A stretch of DNA of 64,000 nucleotides from Saturnia japonica. Taxonomy: Eukaryota; Arthropoda; Insecta; Lepidoptera; Saturniidae. A program made the position numbers and the translations under genes. The stretch spans positions 21,204,001 through 21,268,000 of the forward strand of contig CM065309.1 of the NCBI GenBank assembly GCA_033032175.1, written 5' to 3'. Shown in pieces: positions 12,578 to 23,389 of this stretch. Position 1 is the first letter of the stretch. Each line of letters opens with the position of its first letter. The notes beneath the pieces were generated by a model that saw only the letters and a program-made list of their open reading frames with translations, made no database searches and was not told the origin of the DNA.

Positions 12578-12830
12578 ATCATAACACTTTTATTTCCCCA
12601 AGGATTAGGCAGAGGTCTACTAATATACACACACAGTTCGCCGGGAATGTTTTAGGTCCCATGTAATAAGGGGCGAGCCTATTGCCATTAATCAAGCACA
12701 AAGCTAAACTCTTAGTTGCTACTGACAATTTCATAGAAAAACCCCAATAACACTTTGGCTCGATCTGGGAATCGAATCTAGAGCCTCGAGCATAGCTGTG
12801 CTCTTAGGACAACTCGGCTAATGAGGCAGT
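12578..12830 (-). repeat. SINE family 2, minus copy
   Basis: The right end is the tRNA-like head (CGGCTAATGAGGCAG, reverse of the A-box side; GGGAATCGAATC, reverse of the B-box). The body includes CGAGCCTATTGCCATTAATC. It belongs to the same family as 5735-5993. Confidence 0.8.
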
Positions 12831-12844
12831 TAAATTAAATAGTT

Positions 12845-13300
12845 ATATTTTTTTACTATATTAGTTTTATTATTTTAGTAGATGTACAGATATGGAATCA
12901 CATCCAGACATTACTATCATTCACGTAATGATCCGCCCTATAATCTTAATATATAATCATAATAATAAATCTTGTTTTACATTATTCTTGATCTTATTAT
13001 CCAGTAAATCGGTAATATTCTTTTGAATCATATTATAAAACCTAACACTATTACTTAAAGAACTTTTATTGGTCTTACTGGGTCTAAAACGTCGAATGAA
13101 CAATTTGTGTTATTTTTAGTATTAATACTATGCCGCTCGTTTACAAAATCCATATTAATTAAGTTTTTATGACCATAAATTAAATTTTCAAGGATATACA
13201 TACTGGGAGGACAAAATTAATACAATGAATTTAATATCATTGTAGTCTATAGATATAGACTGTGAACTAATCATATAATTTCACCTATTTCAATTAAGTC
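12845..13300 (-). pseudogene. LINE ORF2 C-terminal relic (family L1)
   Basis: Minus-strand reading gives a peptide with the pattern SKTNKSSLSNSVRFYN followed by a weakly kept I-x-x-L tail. This is the same stretch that is better preserved at 38720-38960. It corresponds to the region after the reverse transcriptase in CR1/Jockey-type LINEs. Stops and frameshifts interrupt it. The downstream CATCCAGACATTACTATCATTC phrase (12900-12920) is also shared with 38355-38375. Confidence 0.65.
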
Positions 13301-14299
13301 GGTATTTCGATTGATTCAAATTTTCTCCTATCCAACATATTAGATAATAATGGTAGTTCCAATGTGTTTCCGCTAGAGGCACTAATAATTAATGTATTAA
13401 AGCAAACAAAACGTTTTAAAGCATTCGACAACTGTCAAAAGTCAGACTTAAGAAAATAACACGCAGACATGAGTGAATACAAAAAACAAGACAAGTTTTA
13501 ACAAAAAAGAAAACCAACTTTAATGATTTTAAAGAGTTCCCTGGTGTACCTTCAAAGTCCAATGCCAAAGGCGGATCCACCCTTGGGGCATCTCCTATCT
13601 AACTAAAAAAATCATCCAAATCGATTCGTATACAAAGAAGTTATGGTATAACATCCATAAAAAATATACATTCCAATTGAGTTACTTTTTTACCATCATA
13701 ATTATTAAATGTCTCCCTAATATCTGGCAACCCAAAAGACATCACGCGATCAACATCTAATCCTTACAATATTGCTGGAATGCAAGGGTATTGTTCCCAA
13801 ATTTGCTACCACGCATGCCCTATAAAATATTTAAATCGTTCTCGCCTAAGGCAAAGTCGGGCTAATGCACCTATATTCTAATGAGGCAACTCAAATTCTT
13901 GCATAAAAATGGCAAATATGATTGTCTAGCAGGACAGGCTGCATATTTTACCGAGAAGAACGTACAAAATTCTGTTATTGTTTATTTTTTTTAATAAAAT
14001 AAATACATATTATTTATAATGAATTAGGATAACAGATTGTATAAAATATTTGTATATATTATGATTGGACACAATCACGTTATGTATACATTATATGGAA
14101 ACAAAATATTCATTGTTATTCTAATTTGAACATTCCTTGAATATATTTTCAGAGCTTTTGGAATTTATAAATATTAATATACTTTAACTAAATAGTTTAT
14201 TGTCTCATCTCTCATGATCATCTTTAAAGCCACTATAAAGAAAATTATGAATTAAAGAAAGGATTTAAAATATTAAAAGGAAAATATAACAAGGCAATT
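13300..14299. repeat. Family 6 repeat at 13500-13690; rest unassigned
   Basis: At 13500-13690 a plus-sense repeat is visible: AAACCAACTTTAATGATT, GAGTTCCCTGGTGTACCTTC, then AAATCATCCAAATCGATTCG and a TACATTCCAATTGAG end. Related copies are at 14300-14550, 24243-24475 and, reversed, 45590-45850. The stretch 13700-14299 is AT-rich and unassigned. Confidence 0.6.
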
Positions 14300-14550
14300 T
14301 TTAATAAAAAGGAAAAAGCAATTTTTATCCTTTTGAAAAGTTCCCTTGTGTATCTTCGAAGTTCAAAGTCCAAGGCCAGTGAAATTAAAAGGTAGATGGT
14401 TGACGTTTGAGGTATCCCCTATCTAACAAAAAAATAATCACCTACATCGGTTCATAAACAAAGAAATTATGACTGGACATCCATAAAAAAAAACATGTAC
14501 ATTCGAATTGAGAACCTAACTTCAGTGTTTTGTTTTTAGTCGGTTAAAAA
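14300..14550 (+). repeat. Family 6 repeat, second copy
   Basis: Same order of blocks as at 13500: AGTTCCCTTGTGTATCTTCG, GAGGTATCCCCTATCTAAC, AATCACCTACATCGGTTC, ATTCGAATTGAGAACC. It is followed by AGTCGGTTAAAAA, the usual end of this family. It lies immediately upstream of a family X copy. Confidence 0.65.
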
Positions 14551-14585
14551 TTATAGGGCTTGGATATTTTTATAACATACAAGAT

Positions 14586-15580
14586 AAGCCCGCGGCTGCG
14601 TTCGCGTGAACTACAGAATGCCGTCGATCGGACGTGTTAATCGTGCTACTCTTGCTCCCGGTTATTTTAAAGATAGAAATGCTTATTATGGGTGATCATT
14701 AGAAGAAATAAGCTTTTTTATCTAACCTTACTGTTAACCTGAGGGTCCTATCCAAAAACAGAGTCGCTGATGACTTTTACAGCTTTACCGGGCTTGGGGG
14801 CGAGCGCCGCGAAAGCGTAGGCAACAAGCGCGCGAGGGTGCCAAAGTGGCGTCACCTCGGCTTGGGCTGTTGCCGCGATTGCAAAGAAGTCGGGATCTGA
14901 CTAATTCCCTATTCGTAAAATTCGAGCTAAAGTAACATATATACATGTCCCTGCCTCCTGGGAGAAAGGAAGGAATATGTTATATGTATTTAGTGATCTG
15001 AAATACGGTCTATACTAACTAGAGGAAAAAGAAAAAAAAAATGTTCCTTACAGAACCTATGTACCTATGTGGTGTACACGTATGTATGAAAATATCGCGT
15101 GCCATGATGTATTGATTGCAAGTGCAGTGTCACCTGTATCGCGCGGGCGACTGCTAGACTCAAGGGTTTCACACCGAGGAACGGACCTAGAAATAAGCTA
15201 AGACATATTAAGCTCTTGATGACTTTTTTTAGATCTTTTTAATATATACAATTATGTAATACATCAATTTGATATATCGTTTATGGTTTACTCGTTTGTG
15301 CGTCCCAAAATCGTAGTTTTTCTGGACTGCTTTATTTGTGTGGAACCCTAATTATTTTCTAAAATAAAATAAAACCTAAGTTACTCATAATATTAGTTAT
15401 CTGCCGTCAAAATCGGTTCAACCGTTTCATAGATTACCCGGTACACACAGACAGAAAGGCAAAAAAAATTAAAAGTTTAGGTACCGTATATATTTACTTT
15501 AACATGGATTTAGTAAAAAAACTGTTATTTTGACATTACAAACAGACGTTTCAATTGTATTAATTGTATAGATATTTTTA
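14586..15580 (+). repeat. Repeat family X, split by a LINE copy
   Basis: Family X begins at GCCCGCGGCTGCGTTCGCGT and is interrupted after GATCATTAGAAGAAATAAGCT. It resumes at about 15200 (CTTGATGACTTTTTTTAGATC) and continues to the CATTACAAACAGACG end at about 15545. The interruption is the truncated LINE copy at 14715-15188, flanked by an 11-bp direct repeat. The order of events (X first, LINE second) is therefore clear. Confidence 0.8.
14715..15188 (-). mobile_element. 5'-truncated LINE copy (3' UTR only)
   Basis: Reverse complement of the 3' UTR of the complete LINE at 63494-64000, starting at its ORF2 stop (reverse of GGTCCGTTCCTCGGTGTGAA at 15165-15185). It includes the hairpin at 14938-14996 and ends in a poly-T run, which is the A-tail on the sense strand. 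The 11-bp duplication AGAAATAAGCT flanks it at 14704-14714 and 15189-15199, the mark of target-primed reverse transcription. Its 3' tip differs from the intact copy (a CATCAGCGACTCTG segment), so it belongs to a sister subfamily shared with 23290-23376. Confidence 0.9.
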
Positions 15581-15589
15581 TAGTGTAGT

Positions 15590-15898
15590 TAACATATACA
15601 AAGTCGAGGGTAGTTGCTAGTGTTTTATATAATAATTAACTAAACAATTTATAAACAAGTTTAAGTTGAGTGACAAAAATAAAACAAGGAAAATCGCTAT
15701 GGAATTGAAAAAACTACGGAGCGACGTATTGATACTTTTACTGTCTCAGCTGTGGTGGGATCGAAGGTTTATCGTGCCCTTGCCTTCTGGGGATGGACAA
15801 AAGACCGTGTTTATTCGCCGACTATGAACCATACGCGTGAATATGGTGCGCTGTTTTTAAAAAACTTTATTTTTTTACAAAAATAGCATTTTTTTGTA
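15590..15898. other. No gene recognised
   Basis: Short unassigned spacer before the duplicated block. It holds no credible open frame. Confidence 0.35.
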
Positions 15899-17288
15899 TT
15901 TATACGTTTTATCGTTTGGCCACTATCTCACATGATGTTAAGTGTCGCCAACATGCAAATCTTCGTTGCGGGATTCGCTTTGAAGTGTAGCTGCCAGAAC
16001 AAGCCTGGCGACATATTTTCAAGTTGAGGGTAGTAGTTAGCTAAGCGGGCGTTAGAATATACCCTGCCACCATGCTATAGTGTCAACGCAATATTTTCTT
16101 CACAGAAAGATCAGGATCGATGCAGGGATTCGAACCATCATTGATAATGTTATCGATTATTCAAATAATATCTGGGTCATTCTAAGGTAAGACCAAATCG
16201 ACGATCAGTTTTATAATACCAGAGATAACTAAGAAACTGATCACATTAAAACAAATCGAGATATGTACACTGTAAAGGGATTATCAACAATTAATTTTGC
16301 ACAATTTACACATTTTCCAATAAGCTATGATGGCTTAGTAGCGCACGCTTTGATACTGTGTCGGTTGATGCGGATTGAAATCTTACAGTATATCTAAGAT
16401 TTTAGTGAAGGATAAAAGGCAAATTCATAGATAAAAAAAAATCAATAAGACAAACGACAAACGGCGAAGAAAATATCATAAGGTTAATTTTTATTTTAAT
16501 ATAATATTTAAGTGTGAGAATAACCTCTAATTTATGCATAATAAAATTACCTATAAATTTATTTGTATATTTATTTACTTCTCGATAAATTAGGAAAAAG
16601 TTTCAATGAGATGAAGTGGAATTATTTTGAATAGTTTTAGTAAATTATGCAGCATTTTATACATTTATGCTTTAATTAAATAGCTAAATATTAATTGTCA
16701 TTTGTTGTACATTGTTGTAAAATTTCATAGTGTTAAAACAGGGCAATATAATTTAGCGTACGGTGAAAGCAGTCGTTGCGCGCAGAATCATTTAAAAACA
16801 ATTCAGCGGGGTTGCCGCGCAACTAACTGTTTATGGAGTTGCAACACCAAATCGGGCGGCTACGTAAAAACAAAACGTTTGAGTCAAAAGGAAACCCGAA
16901 CGCGGTAAAAAAGGGATCCATTGGCCGCCGCGCCGCACAGTGGGCTGAAATCGGAGCCTCCCTTTCATAGAATTTTAGAAAAATTAAATATGTTATTTCA
17001 TAGTTTTAAGTATACAGTTTTGTCAAAACAGTCATATCATTGTATTATTTAGAAATTTCTAGCTTTATTTTTAATTTCTACAACATATAATATGGACTTG
17101 TAAATTTTAAATTTATGAAAATGGATTTTCTTTTCGTCATAACTTTTTTGTGTTTTGAGTTGTAAAGCTGAAACTTATACATATCGTTACTGGGGTTGTA
17201 ATGAACCCTTAGGACCTTTCAACTTGACCCCGGGCGTCCCCGTTCAACAGATATTTGTTGATGAAAATTATATACTTTGATGATATTG
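15899..17288 (+). repeat. 1.4-kb direct repeat, copy A1
   Basis: Nearly identical to 20330-21734. The main difference is about 15 extra bases in A2 after GCCAGAACAAGCCT. The first part (15905-16150) contains a minus-strand SINE 1 fragment and the middle is AT-rich. The last 353 bases (from 16936) are the outer part of a Transib arm. The duplication thus covers flank plus element end, not an element alone. A 68-codon frame at 16702-16908 occurs in both copies but resembles no protein and crosses into the GC-rich flank. Confidence 0.9.
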
Positions 17289-17692
17289 TATTGAGGTGAA
17301 ATCATCAATCTGTAGGTTTATTTTCGACCTGAATGCTACAGGTATCGATTAATAAAGTTACCCCTGATTTACCCTACCGCTTCATTTTCAAAAATACGAT
17401 TAAGAATTCGTTTTAAAATTTCAATATACCTATTTTTCTTTATTAAAAGTTGTACATTACCTATAAATTTGGACTATCTACTTAAATTAACACCAATTAT
17501 TTATCATTACCTGCTACTTACTATTCTTGATTGTTTTTGTTCCATATTTGTACCAAAATGTCTTGATTTTGTTAATTAAGGTAATTAGTTTATTTGTTTC
17601 GTTGATATTGATGTTTGTCATAAAAGATTAAACTGTTATTTCTGGGGCTAGATTAGGATTCTAAATTAATACAGTGTAAATAACATGAGATC
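16936..17692 (+). mobile_element. Transib left terminal inverted repeat
   Basis: Starts with CACAGTGGGCTGAAATCGGA and is matched in reverse by 21735-22499, giving arms of about 757 and 765 bp. Transib elements end in CAC-type heptamers related to V(D)J recombination signals. Here the first seven bases equal the consensus RSS heptamer CACAGTG. The five bases before it (CGCCG, 16931-16935) fit the CGNCG target preference I associate with Transib. I see no RSS-like nonamer at a 12- or 23-bp distance. Confidence 0.85.
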
Positions 17693-17853
17693 TTATATTC
17701 ATTTTAACTTATCGATTTCAACAGTACCTCTAAATAGAAGATGTAAATGTAAATTTCAAATATGTATATAAAAATATTTATAACAAAATTATGATATTAT
17801 AAATTATGATATACATATAGTTCCGATGATACCTACTTAATTACACTCATACA

Positions 17854-19890
17854 TTACTCAGAGTCACACAAATTTATTACATCTACAAACTCTATATTTT
17901 CATTATCTGATGTAGAATTTACCAATAACAGTTTGGCTCCATCTGTTAGCGGTTTATGGCTAAGTTGACTTATCTTAGGTTTGATGCTGGACAGGTATGG
18001 GTCAGAAGTTAATATCAAACTATGGATAATATCGTCATTTGTTGCAATTATACTAATTTTTCTCGAGTGGAATACTCTAAAATTTTTAAAATCTTTATTG
18101 CGTGCTTCAGAAGCCTCTTCAGAAAGTTTGCCAATTGGGATAAAGTTATTATAATCAATTATGTCTGCACCATGCATGAGTAATTTATGCACGCTAGAAG
18201 GCATATAACATCACTGATATAACTCGACATATTTATGAGCTGTTTTAGAACAATATTGCCGGAACTTTTCCACATCAACAAACTTTCCACATGAGACTAC
18301 CTGAAGAATCACCGCAAATCTCCTGATGACTTCTTCATCAACATCAGTGATCTGTGCAGTTACTTGAGGATTTTCAAAAAACCTTCTTGCGGTGCTCCCA
18401 TCATTGGTCGTTCCCGCAACTTGTTTAACTATATCTACAAGCAGTCCCATTTCATCTCGAAACTTTTCTTGAATAATCGTTTTCTTGTTATCTACTAGTT
18501 GCTTGAAATCGTCTCCTTTGGCTTGCCATTTTTTGAAATCTAGGCGATACGCAATATGCAATACGCATTCCAAGCATTTAGAACAGGCGTGGAGGGAAGA
18601 GGGCTATACTTAAAAATATCCTCAGAATGAGTTCTTCGCGATATCAAGTCGATGGCATTCATATCTTTCGGCTTCGCTTTACAAATATCACATGCTGCTG
18701 TTGAGGTATCTGAAAGATATGAAGTTATCTTACCATCTATTATGGTCATATAAAGTCTGTGTTTCACATTTGTATCATTGACAGCAGTTGGCTGCAATGC
18801 AGCAATTTCCCTTTCAACTGCCAGCATTTCTTCTTTTATATTTAAATTACTTTCCTTTATAAACTTAAAATAAATAAGTTTACAGTAAAATGTTGATGAT
18901 GCATTGGGATTTTCCCATGTAATTTCTCACCAGTTTCAACGGTACAAATGAACACATGAAGATACTGGAATCATCCCCAATCATTTTTTGTTTGTAGTTA
19001 CTTTGTCCAGATGCACCATCAAAACCCCATTTACTGACGAGAGTTAAATTGCTACCACTAACCTCTGTTGGAAATGGTAATATTTTTAAGAGTCTCTTGA
19101 CTGTAATGTTCAGAACAGACTGAAGTTTTAGCTTGACTTCACTATCTGTTATCAACATGTCTTCTTTTTCCACGTAGCACTCCTTTTTCGCAGACTGTAT
19201 TGCATTATATGATGGGAAAATATCACACCCCATGTATTTTGTACTCTGCCTTAGTGTTACGTATTGCCATTTTGATAACTTCAAAGACGTTGATATATCC
19301 AGTGCTGCATCAGCAGAATAAGTTCGCTTTGTTGGGTTTAGGCATGCTCGAAGCATTTTTGCATCTTCAGGATGTTTAAATAAATGCTTTAGTAACTCAG
19401 AAAAGTCAGTGTGGTTTTCATTTTCAGCGGCTTTCTTGGCCAGAGCGTACGCTAATGTAGCAAAATCATTTTCGCTACTAAGATTTTCTATTCTTCTACT
19501 TTTTTGAAGTGGACTCAGGTCCGCGAATACTTTTCTCGTTGACTTTGTTTTGGGTGACAAAAATACACTATCAGGCACAGTGTATTCTACTGATGTACTA
19601 GGTAGTAATGCTAAGGAAACATTCATAGATGTATCTTCATCTCTCAACTGATCAATGTATGTTTCAATAAATGCTGGCCACTTGATATCTATGTCTAACC
19701 ACTCTGCAAACTTTTGTAAAAAATTACTTCCTGTATAATTAGCCAATTTCCATTTTCATTTAAGATTACTTGAATAAGTTGCACAAAACGATTTAAGTTC
19801 GGTGTTTTCTTCTTTAGACAGAGCAAAATTCACAAAAGTTAACAATCTTTGAAATAATTTATCTGCATCATAAGAATTTTGCTACATGAA
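17854..19890 (-). pseudogene. Transib transposase (RAG1-related), broken
   Basis: A DDE recombinase of the Transib superfamily, relative of the RAG1 core, which would cut at the CACAGTG ends around it. Reading right to left: an N-terminal piece 19757-19885 ends at an in-frame TGA near 19756. A 288-codon stretch (18880-19746) holds WGFDGASGQ with the first catalytic Asp at about residue 243. A frameshift near 18905-18915 leads to a frame that includes WENP and SSTFYC, then 18540-18827 with IIDGK (second Asp, codon 31) and the CDIC zinc pair. A second frameshift near 18545-18570 leads to 18211-18573 (AYRLDFKKWQ). An in-frame TGA at 18211-18213 precedes 17854-18204, where SEEASEARNK carries the final catalytic Glu. 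The catalytic triad is present but the frame is broken four times, so it should be inactive. Total coding span (about 640 codons) is close to family length. Confidence 0.88.
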
Positions 19891-20329
19891 CACAAAAATG
19901 TCGATATTTGACACCAGTCTTTCCATATTGAACAAATTAAAATTAACGCTGGGTAACTTTAGGGTACGGAGTTTTCGATGATTTATGAAATGAAATATAA
20001 TTAATTACTCATGGTATTTATACCATTTTCATTTAGAATCATAATAGATCTATGGAACTAATCTATACAACAACAACTACTACAAAAACAACAATAACAA
20101 TGTACAGCAAAACAAATAAACTAATTGCCCTAATTAGCAAAACCAAAATATTTAGAAAAAAATGTGAAACAAAAACAATGAACAAAAGTAGTAGTTTATG
20201 GCTTAATAAATATGGTACTTAAAATTTATAGGTAATGTACGACTTAATTAATAAATAAAAATAGATTTATTTATGTTTCAAAACTAATTTTTGATGGTAG
20301 GTAATAAGTAAATTAGGCGTTGGCATGAT
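19891..20329. repeat. Transib 5' region and a diverged third arm copy
   Basis: The piece at about 20105-20255 resembles the right arm at 21840-21985 (ACAAATAAACTAATTGCCCT; AATTTATAGGTAATGTACGAC) but is clearly more diverged than the two outer arms are from each other. It is cut off abruptly at 20329 by the start of duplicated block A2. It could be the original right arm of the transposase-bearing copy. Confidence 0.6.
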
Positions 20330-21734
20330 TTTATACGTTTTATCGTTTGGCCACTATCTCACATGATGTTAAGTGTCGCCAACATGCAAATCTTCGTTGC
20401 GGGATTCGCTTTGAAGTGTAGCTGCCAGAACAAGCCTAATATAGGTGTGTTTGGCGACATATTTTCAAGTTGAGGGTAGTAGTTAGCTAAGCGGGCGTTA
20501 GAATATACCCTGCCACCATGCTATAGTGTCAACGCAATATTTTCTTCACAGAAAGATCAGGATCGATGCAAGGATTCGAACCATCATTGATAATGTTATC
20601 GATTATTCAAATAATATCTGGTTCATTCTAAGGTAAGACCAAATCGACGATCAGTTTTATAATACCAGAGATAACTAAGAAACTGATCACATTAAAACAA
20701 ATCGAGATATGTACACTGTAAAGGGATTATCAACAATTAATTTTGCACAATTTACACATTTTCCAATAAGCTATGATGGCTTAGTAGCGCACGCTTTGAT
20801 ACTGTGTCGGTTGATGCGGATTGAAATCTTACAGTATATCTAAGATTTTAGTGAAGGAAAAAAGGCAAATTCATAGATAAAAAAAAAATCAATAAGACAA
20901 ACGACAAACGGCGAAGAAAATATCATAAGGTTAATTTTTATTTTAATATAACATTTAAGTGTGAGAATAACCTCTAATTTATGCATAATAAAATGACCTA
21001 TACATTTATTTGTATATTTATTTACTTCTCGATAAATTAGGAAAAAGTTTCAATGAGATGAAGTGGAATTATTTTGAATAGTTTTAGTAAATTATGCAGC
21101 ATTTTATACATTTATGCTTTAATTAAATAGCTAAATATTAATTGTCATTTGTTGTACATTGTTGTAAAATTTCATAGTGTTAAAACAGTGCAATATAATT
21201 TAGCGTACGGTGAAAGCAGTCGTTGCGCGCAGAATCATTTAAAAACAATTCAGCGGGGTTGCCGCGCAACTAACTGTTTATGGAGTTGCAACACCAAATC
21301 GGGCGGCTACGTAAAAACAAAACGTTTGAGTCAAAAGGAAACCCGAACGCGGTAAAAAAGGGATCCATTGGCCGCCGCGCCGCACAGTGGGCTGAAATCG
21401 GAGCCTCCCTTTCATAGGATTTTAGAAAAATTAAATATGTTATTTCATAGTTTTAAGTATACAGTTTTGTCAAAACAGTCATATAATTGTATTATTTGGA
21501 AATTTCTAGCTTTATTTTTAATTTCTACACCATATAATATGGACTTGTAAATTTTAAATTTATGAAAAAAGATTTTCTTTTCGTCATAACTTTTTTGTGT
21601 TCTGAGTTGTAAAGCTGAAACTTATACATATCGTTACTGGGGTTGTAATGAACCCTTAGAACTTTTCAACTTGACCCCGGGCGTCCCCGTTCAACAGATA
21701 TTTGTTGATGAAAATTATATATTTTGATGATATT
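20330..21734 (+). repeat. 1.4-kb direct repeat, copy A2
   Basis: Second copy of 15899-17288. It begins at the same TTTATACGTTTTATCG phrase and includes the SINE 1 fragment (20336-20600), the AT-rich middle and the CACAGTG-headed arm from 21383. Differences from A1 are few single bases and one 15-base length change. Confidence 0.9.
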
Positions 21735-22499
21735 GATCTCATGTTATTTACACTGTATTAATTTAGAATCCTAATCTAGCCCCAGAAATAACAGTTTAAT
21801 CTTTTAATCTTTTATGAAACACATCAATATCAAGGAAACAAATAAACTAATTATCTTAATTAACAAAATCAAGACGTTTTGGTACAAATGTGGAACAAAA
21901 ACAATCAAGAATAGTAAGTAGCAGGTAATGATAAATAATTGGTGTTAATTTAAGTAGATAGTCCAAATTTATAGGTAATGTACAACTTTTAATGAAGAAA
22001 AATAGGTATATTGAAATTTTAAAACGAATTCTGAATCGTATATTTGAAAACGAAGCGGTAGGGTAAATCAGGGGTAACTTTATTAATCGATACCTGTAGC
22101 ATTCAGGTCGAAAATAAACCTACAGATTGATGATTTCACCTCAATACAATGTCATCAAAGTATGAAATTTTCATCAACAAATATCTGTTGAACAGGGACG
22201 CCCGGGGTCAAGATGAAAGGTCCTATGGGTTCATTACCACCCCAGTAACGATATGTATAAGTTTCAGCTTTACAACTCAAAACACAAAAAAGCTATGACG
22301 AAAAGAAAATCCATTTTCATACATTTGAAATTTACAAGTCCATATTATATGGTGTAGAAATTAAAAATAAAGCTAGAAATTGCTAAATTATACAATGATA
22401 TGACTATTTTGACAAAACTGTATACTTAAAACTATGAAATAACATATTTAATATTTCTAAAATCCTATGAAAGGGAGGCTCTGATTTCAGACCACTGTG
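21383..22499. mobile_element. Internally deleted Transib copy
   Basis: A 1.1-kb element with CACAGTG at 21383-21389 and its reverse, CACTGTG, at 22493-22499. The left arm is the first 353 bases only, joined at about 21735 to a full-length right arm of about 765 bases that mirrors 16936-17692. It contains no transposase. The right flank (CGCGC at 22500) does not duplicate the left flank (CGCCG), so the two ends may not come from one insertion event. Confidence 0.8.
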
Positions 22500-22784
22500 C
22501 GCGCCGCGCCGTAGCGTAGAATACCGCAGCGCCCCGCTCTCTGCCCGCCCCCTAGCCTGTTGCATGCGTACTACGTACTTTTTTTACTCTCCAGAGCGTA
22601 AACAACTTCGATGCGCAACTGTGTCGTATGATCGTATTTGTTTTATGATTACAATAAGTTTTCAAATACTTTACGACATTTTTTTTGCATAAAGAATGAA
22701 GATTTTTCTTTGTTATGTAATATTAATTTCTTCAAATTAATTACTAACTAGCGATCGCCCTAAGGTATAAATTCGTCCAGTGAC
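22500..22784. other. GC-rich flank then unassigned
   Basis: The first 60 bases are GC-rich (CGCGCCGCGCCGTAGCG and following), in contrast to the AT-rich element. I see no gene. Confidence 0.35.
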
Positions 22785-22935
22785 TTTTTATTCATAGACT
22801 ATTTTCTGTTTGACATTTACAGTATGTATTTATATACAATGAGTATTATCTACATCACTTGCAGTCACTTTTCGTTGAGTGAAAATGTCAATATTTTGGG
22901 GGATCTAAGTTCATAGTGATCATATTAATAATTTG
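22785..22935 (+). repeat. Repeat family 5 (GACTATTTTCTGTTTGAC)
   Basis: Uninterrupted copy of a repeat also present at 52545-53015 (plus) and 54795-55110 (minus). It runs AGACTATTTTCTGTTTGACA, CACTTGCAGTCACTTTTC, GTCAATATTTTGGGGG. It is useful as the empty-site version of the copy at 52545, which carries an insertion. Confidence 0.7.
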
Positions 22936-23097
22936 TTAGAGGAACGCGTCCAGAAATAATCTCAGTCTTGAAGAAGTGTAGGAAACGTTAATTTTATTTT
23001 GGGAAAAACTGAGTTAAGACATTCACATTAAGATGTGAACCACATAATTCACTTTGACTCATTGTCTCGGAAATCTATATAAATAAAATTATTACAC

Positions 23098-23267
23098 AAA
23101 AAAAGATAAACCCGATCGAGTTTCTTACCGGTTCTTCTCGATGTCTGGGATATTTTCCGAACCGGCAGTAGTGTTTTGACGTTCATAAGTAGGTTTAATA
23201 GTAAGTAGGTAGTTCAAAGAAGGTTTCTTAGAGCCAAAATTGAATGAAGATTATTTTGATTTTCATT
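23098..23267 (+). repeat. LINE 3'-end copy (family 3), plus
   Basis: Sense-strand 3' end of a LINE: GATCGAGTTTCTTACCGGTT, GTCTGGGATATTTTCCGAAC, GTTTTGACGTTCATAAGTAG, and a tail with TTGAATGAAG then TTTTGATTTTCATT. Its tail is the target of the next insertion at 23290. Confidence 0.7.
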
Positions 23268-23289
23268 ATTGATGTTTTCCGTTTTGACT

Positions 23290-23376
23290 AAGTCCAGTGA
23301 AGCTGTAAAAGCCATCAGCGTCTCTGTTTTGGATAGAATCCCTAAACGTAACAGTATAGTAAGTCAGAAAAAAAAA
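23290..23376 (+). mobile_element. Very short 5'-truncated LINE copy
   Basis: AAGTCCAGTGAAGCTGTAAA at the start equals, but for one base, the last part of the LINE at 63936 onward. It then diverges (CATCAGCGTCTCTGTTTTGG) like the copy at 14715 and ends in AGTAAGTCAG plus an A-run. A candidate duplication, ATTGATGTTTTCCG at 23268 and ATTGATGTTTTGCG at 23376, has one mismatch. Confidence 0.75.
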
Positions 23377-23389
23377 TTGATGTTTTGCG

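Noticed and set aside
16702..16908. 68-codon frame, repeated at 21149-21355
   Set aside because: It is duplicated with the 1.4-kb block, resembles no protein, starts at TTG and gives no sign of coding selection.
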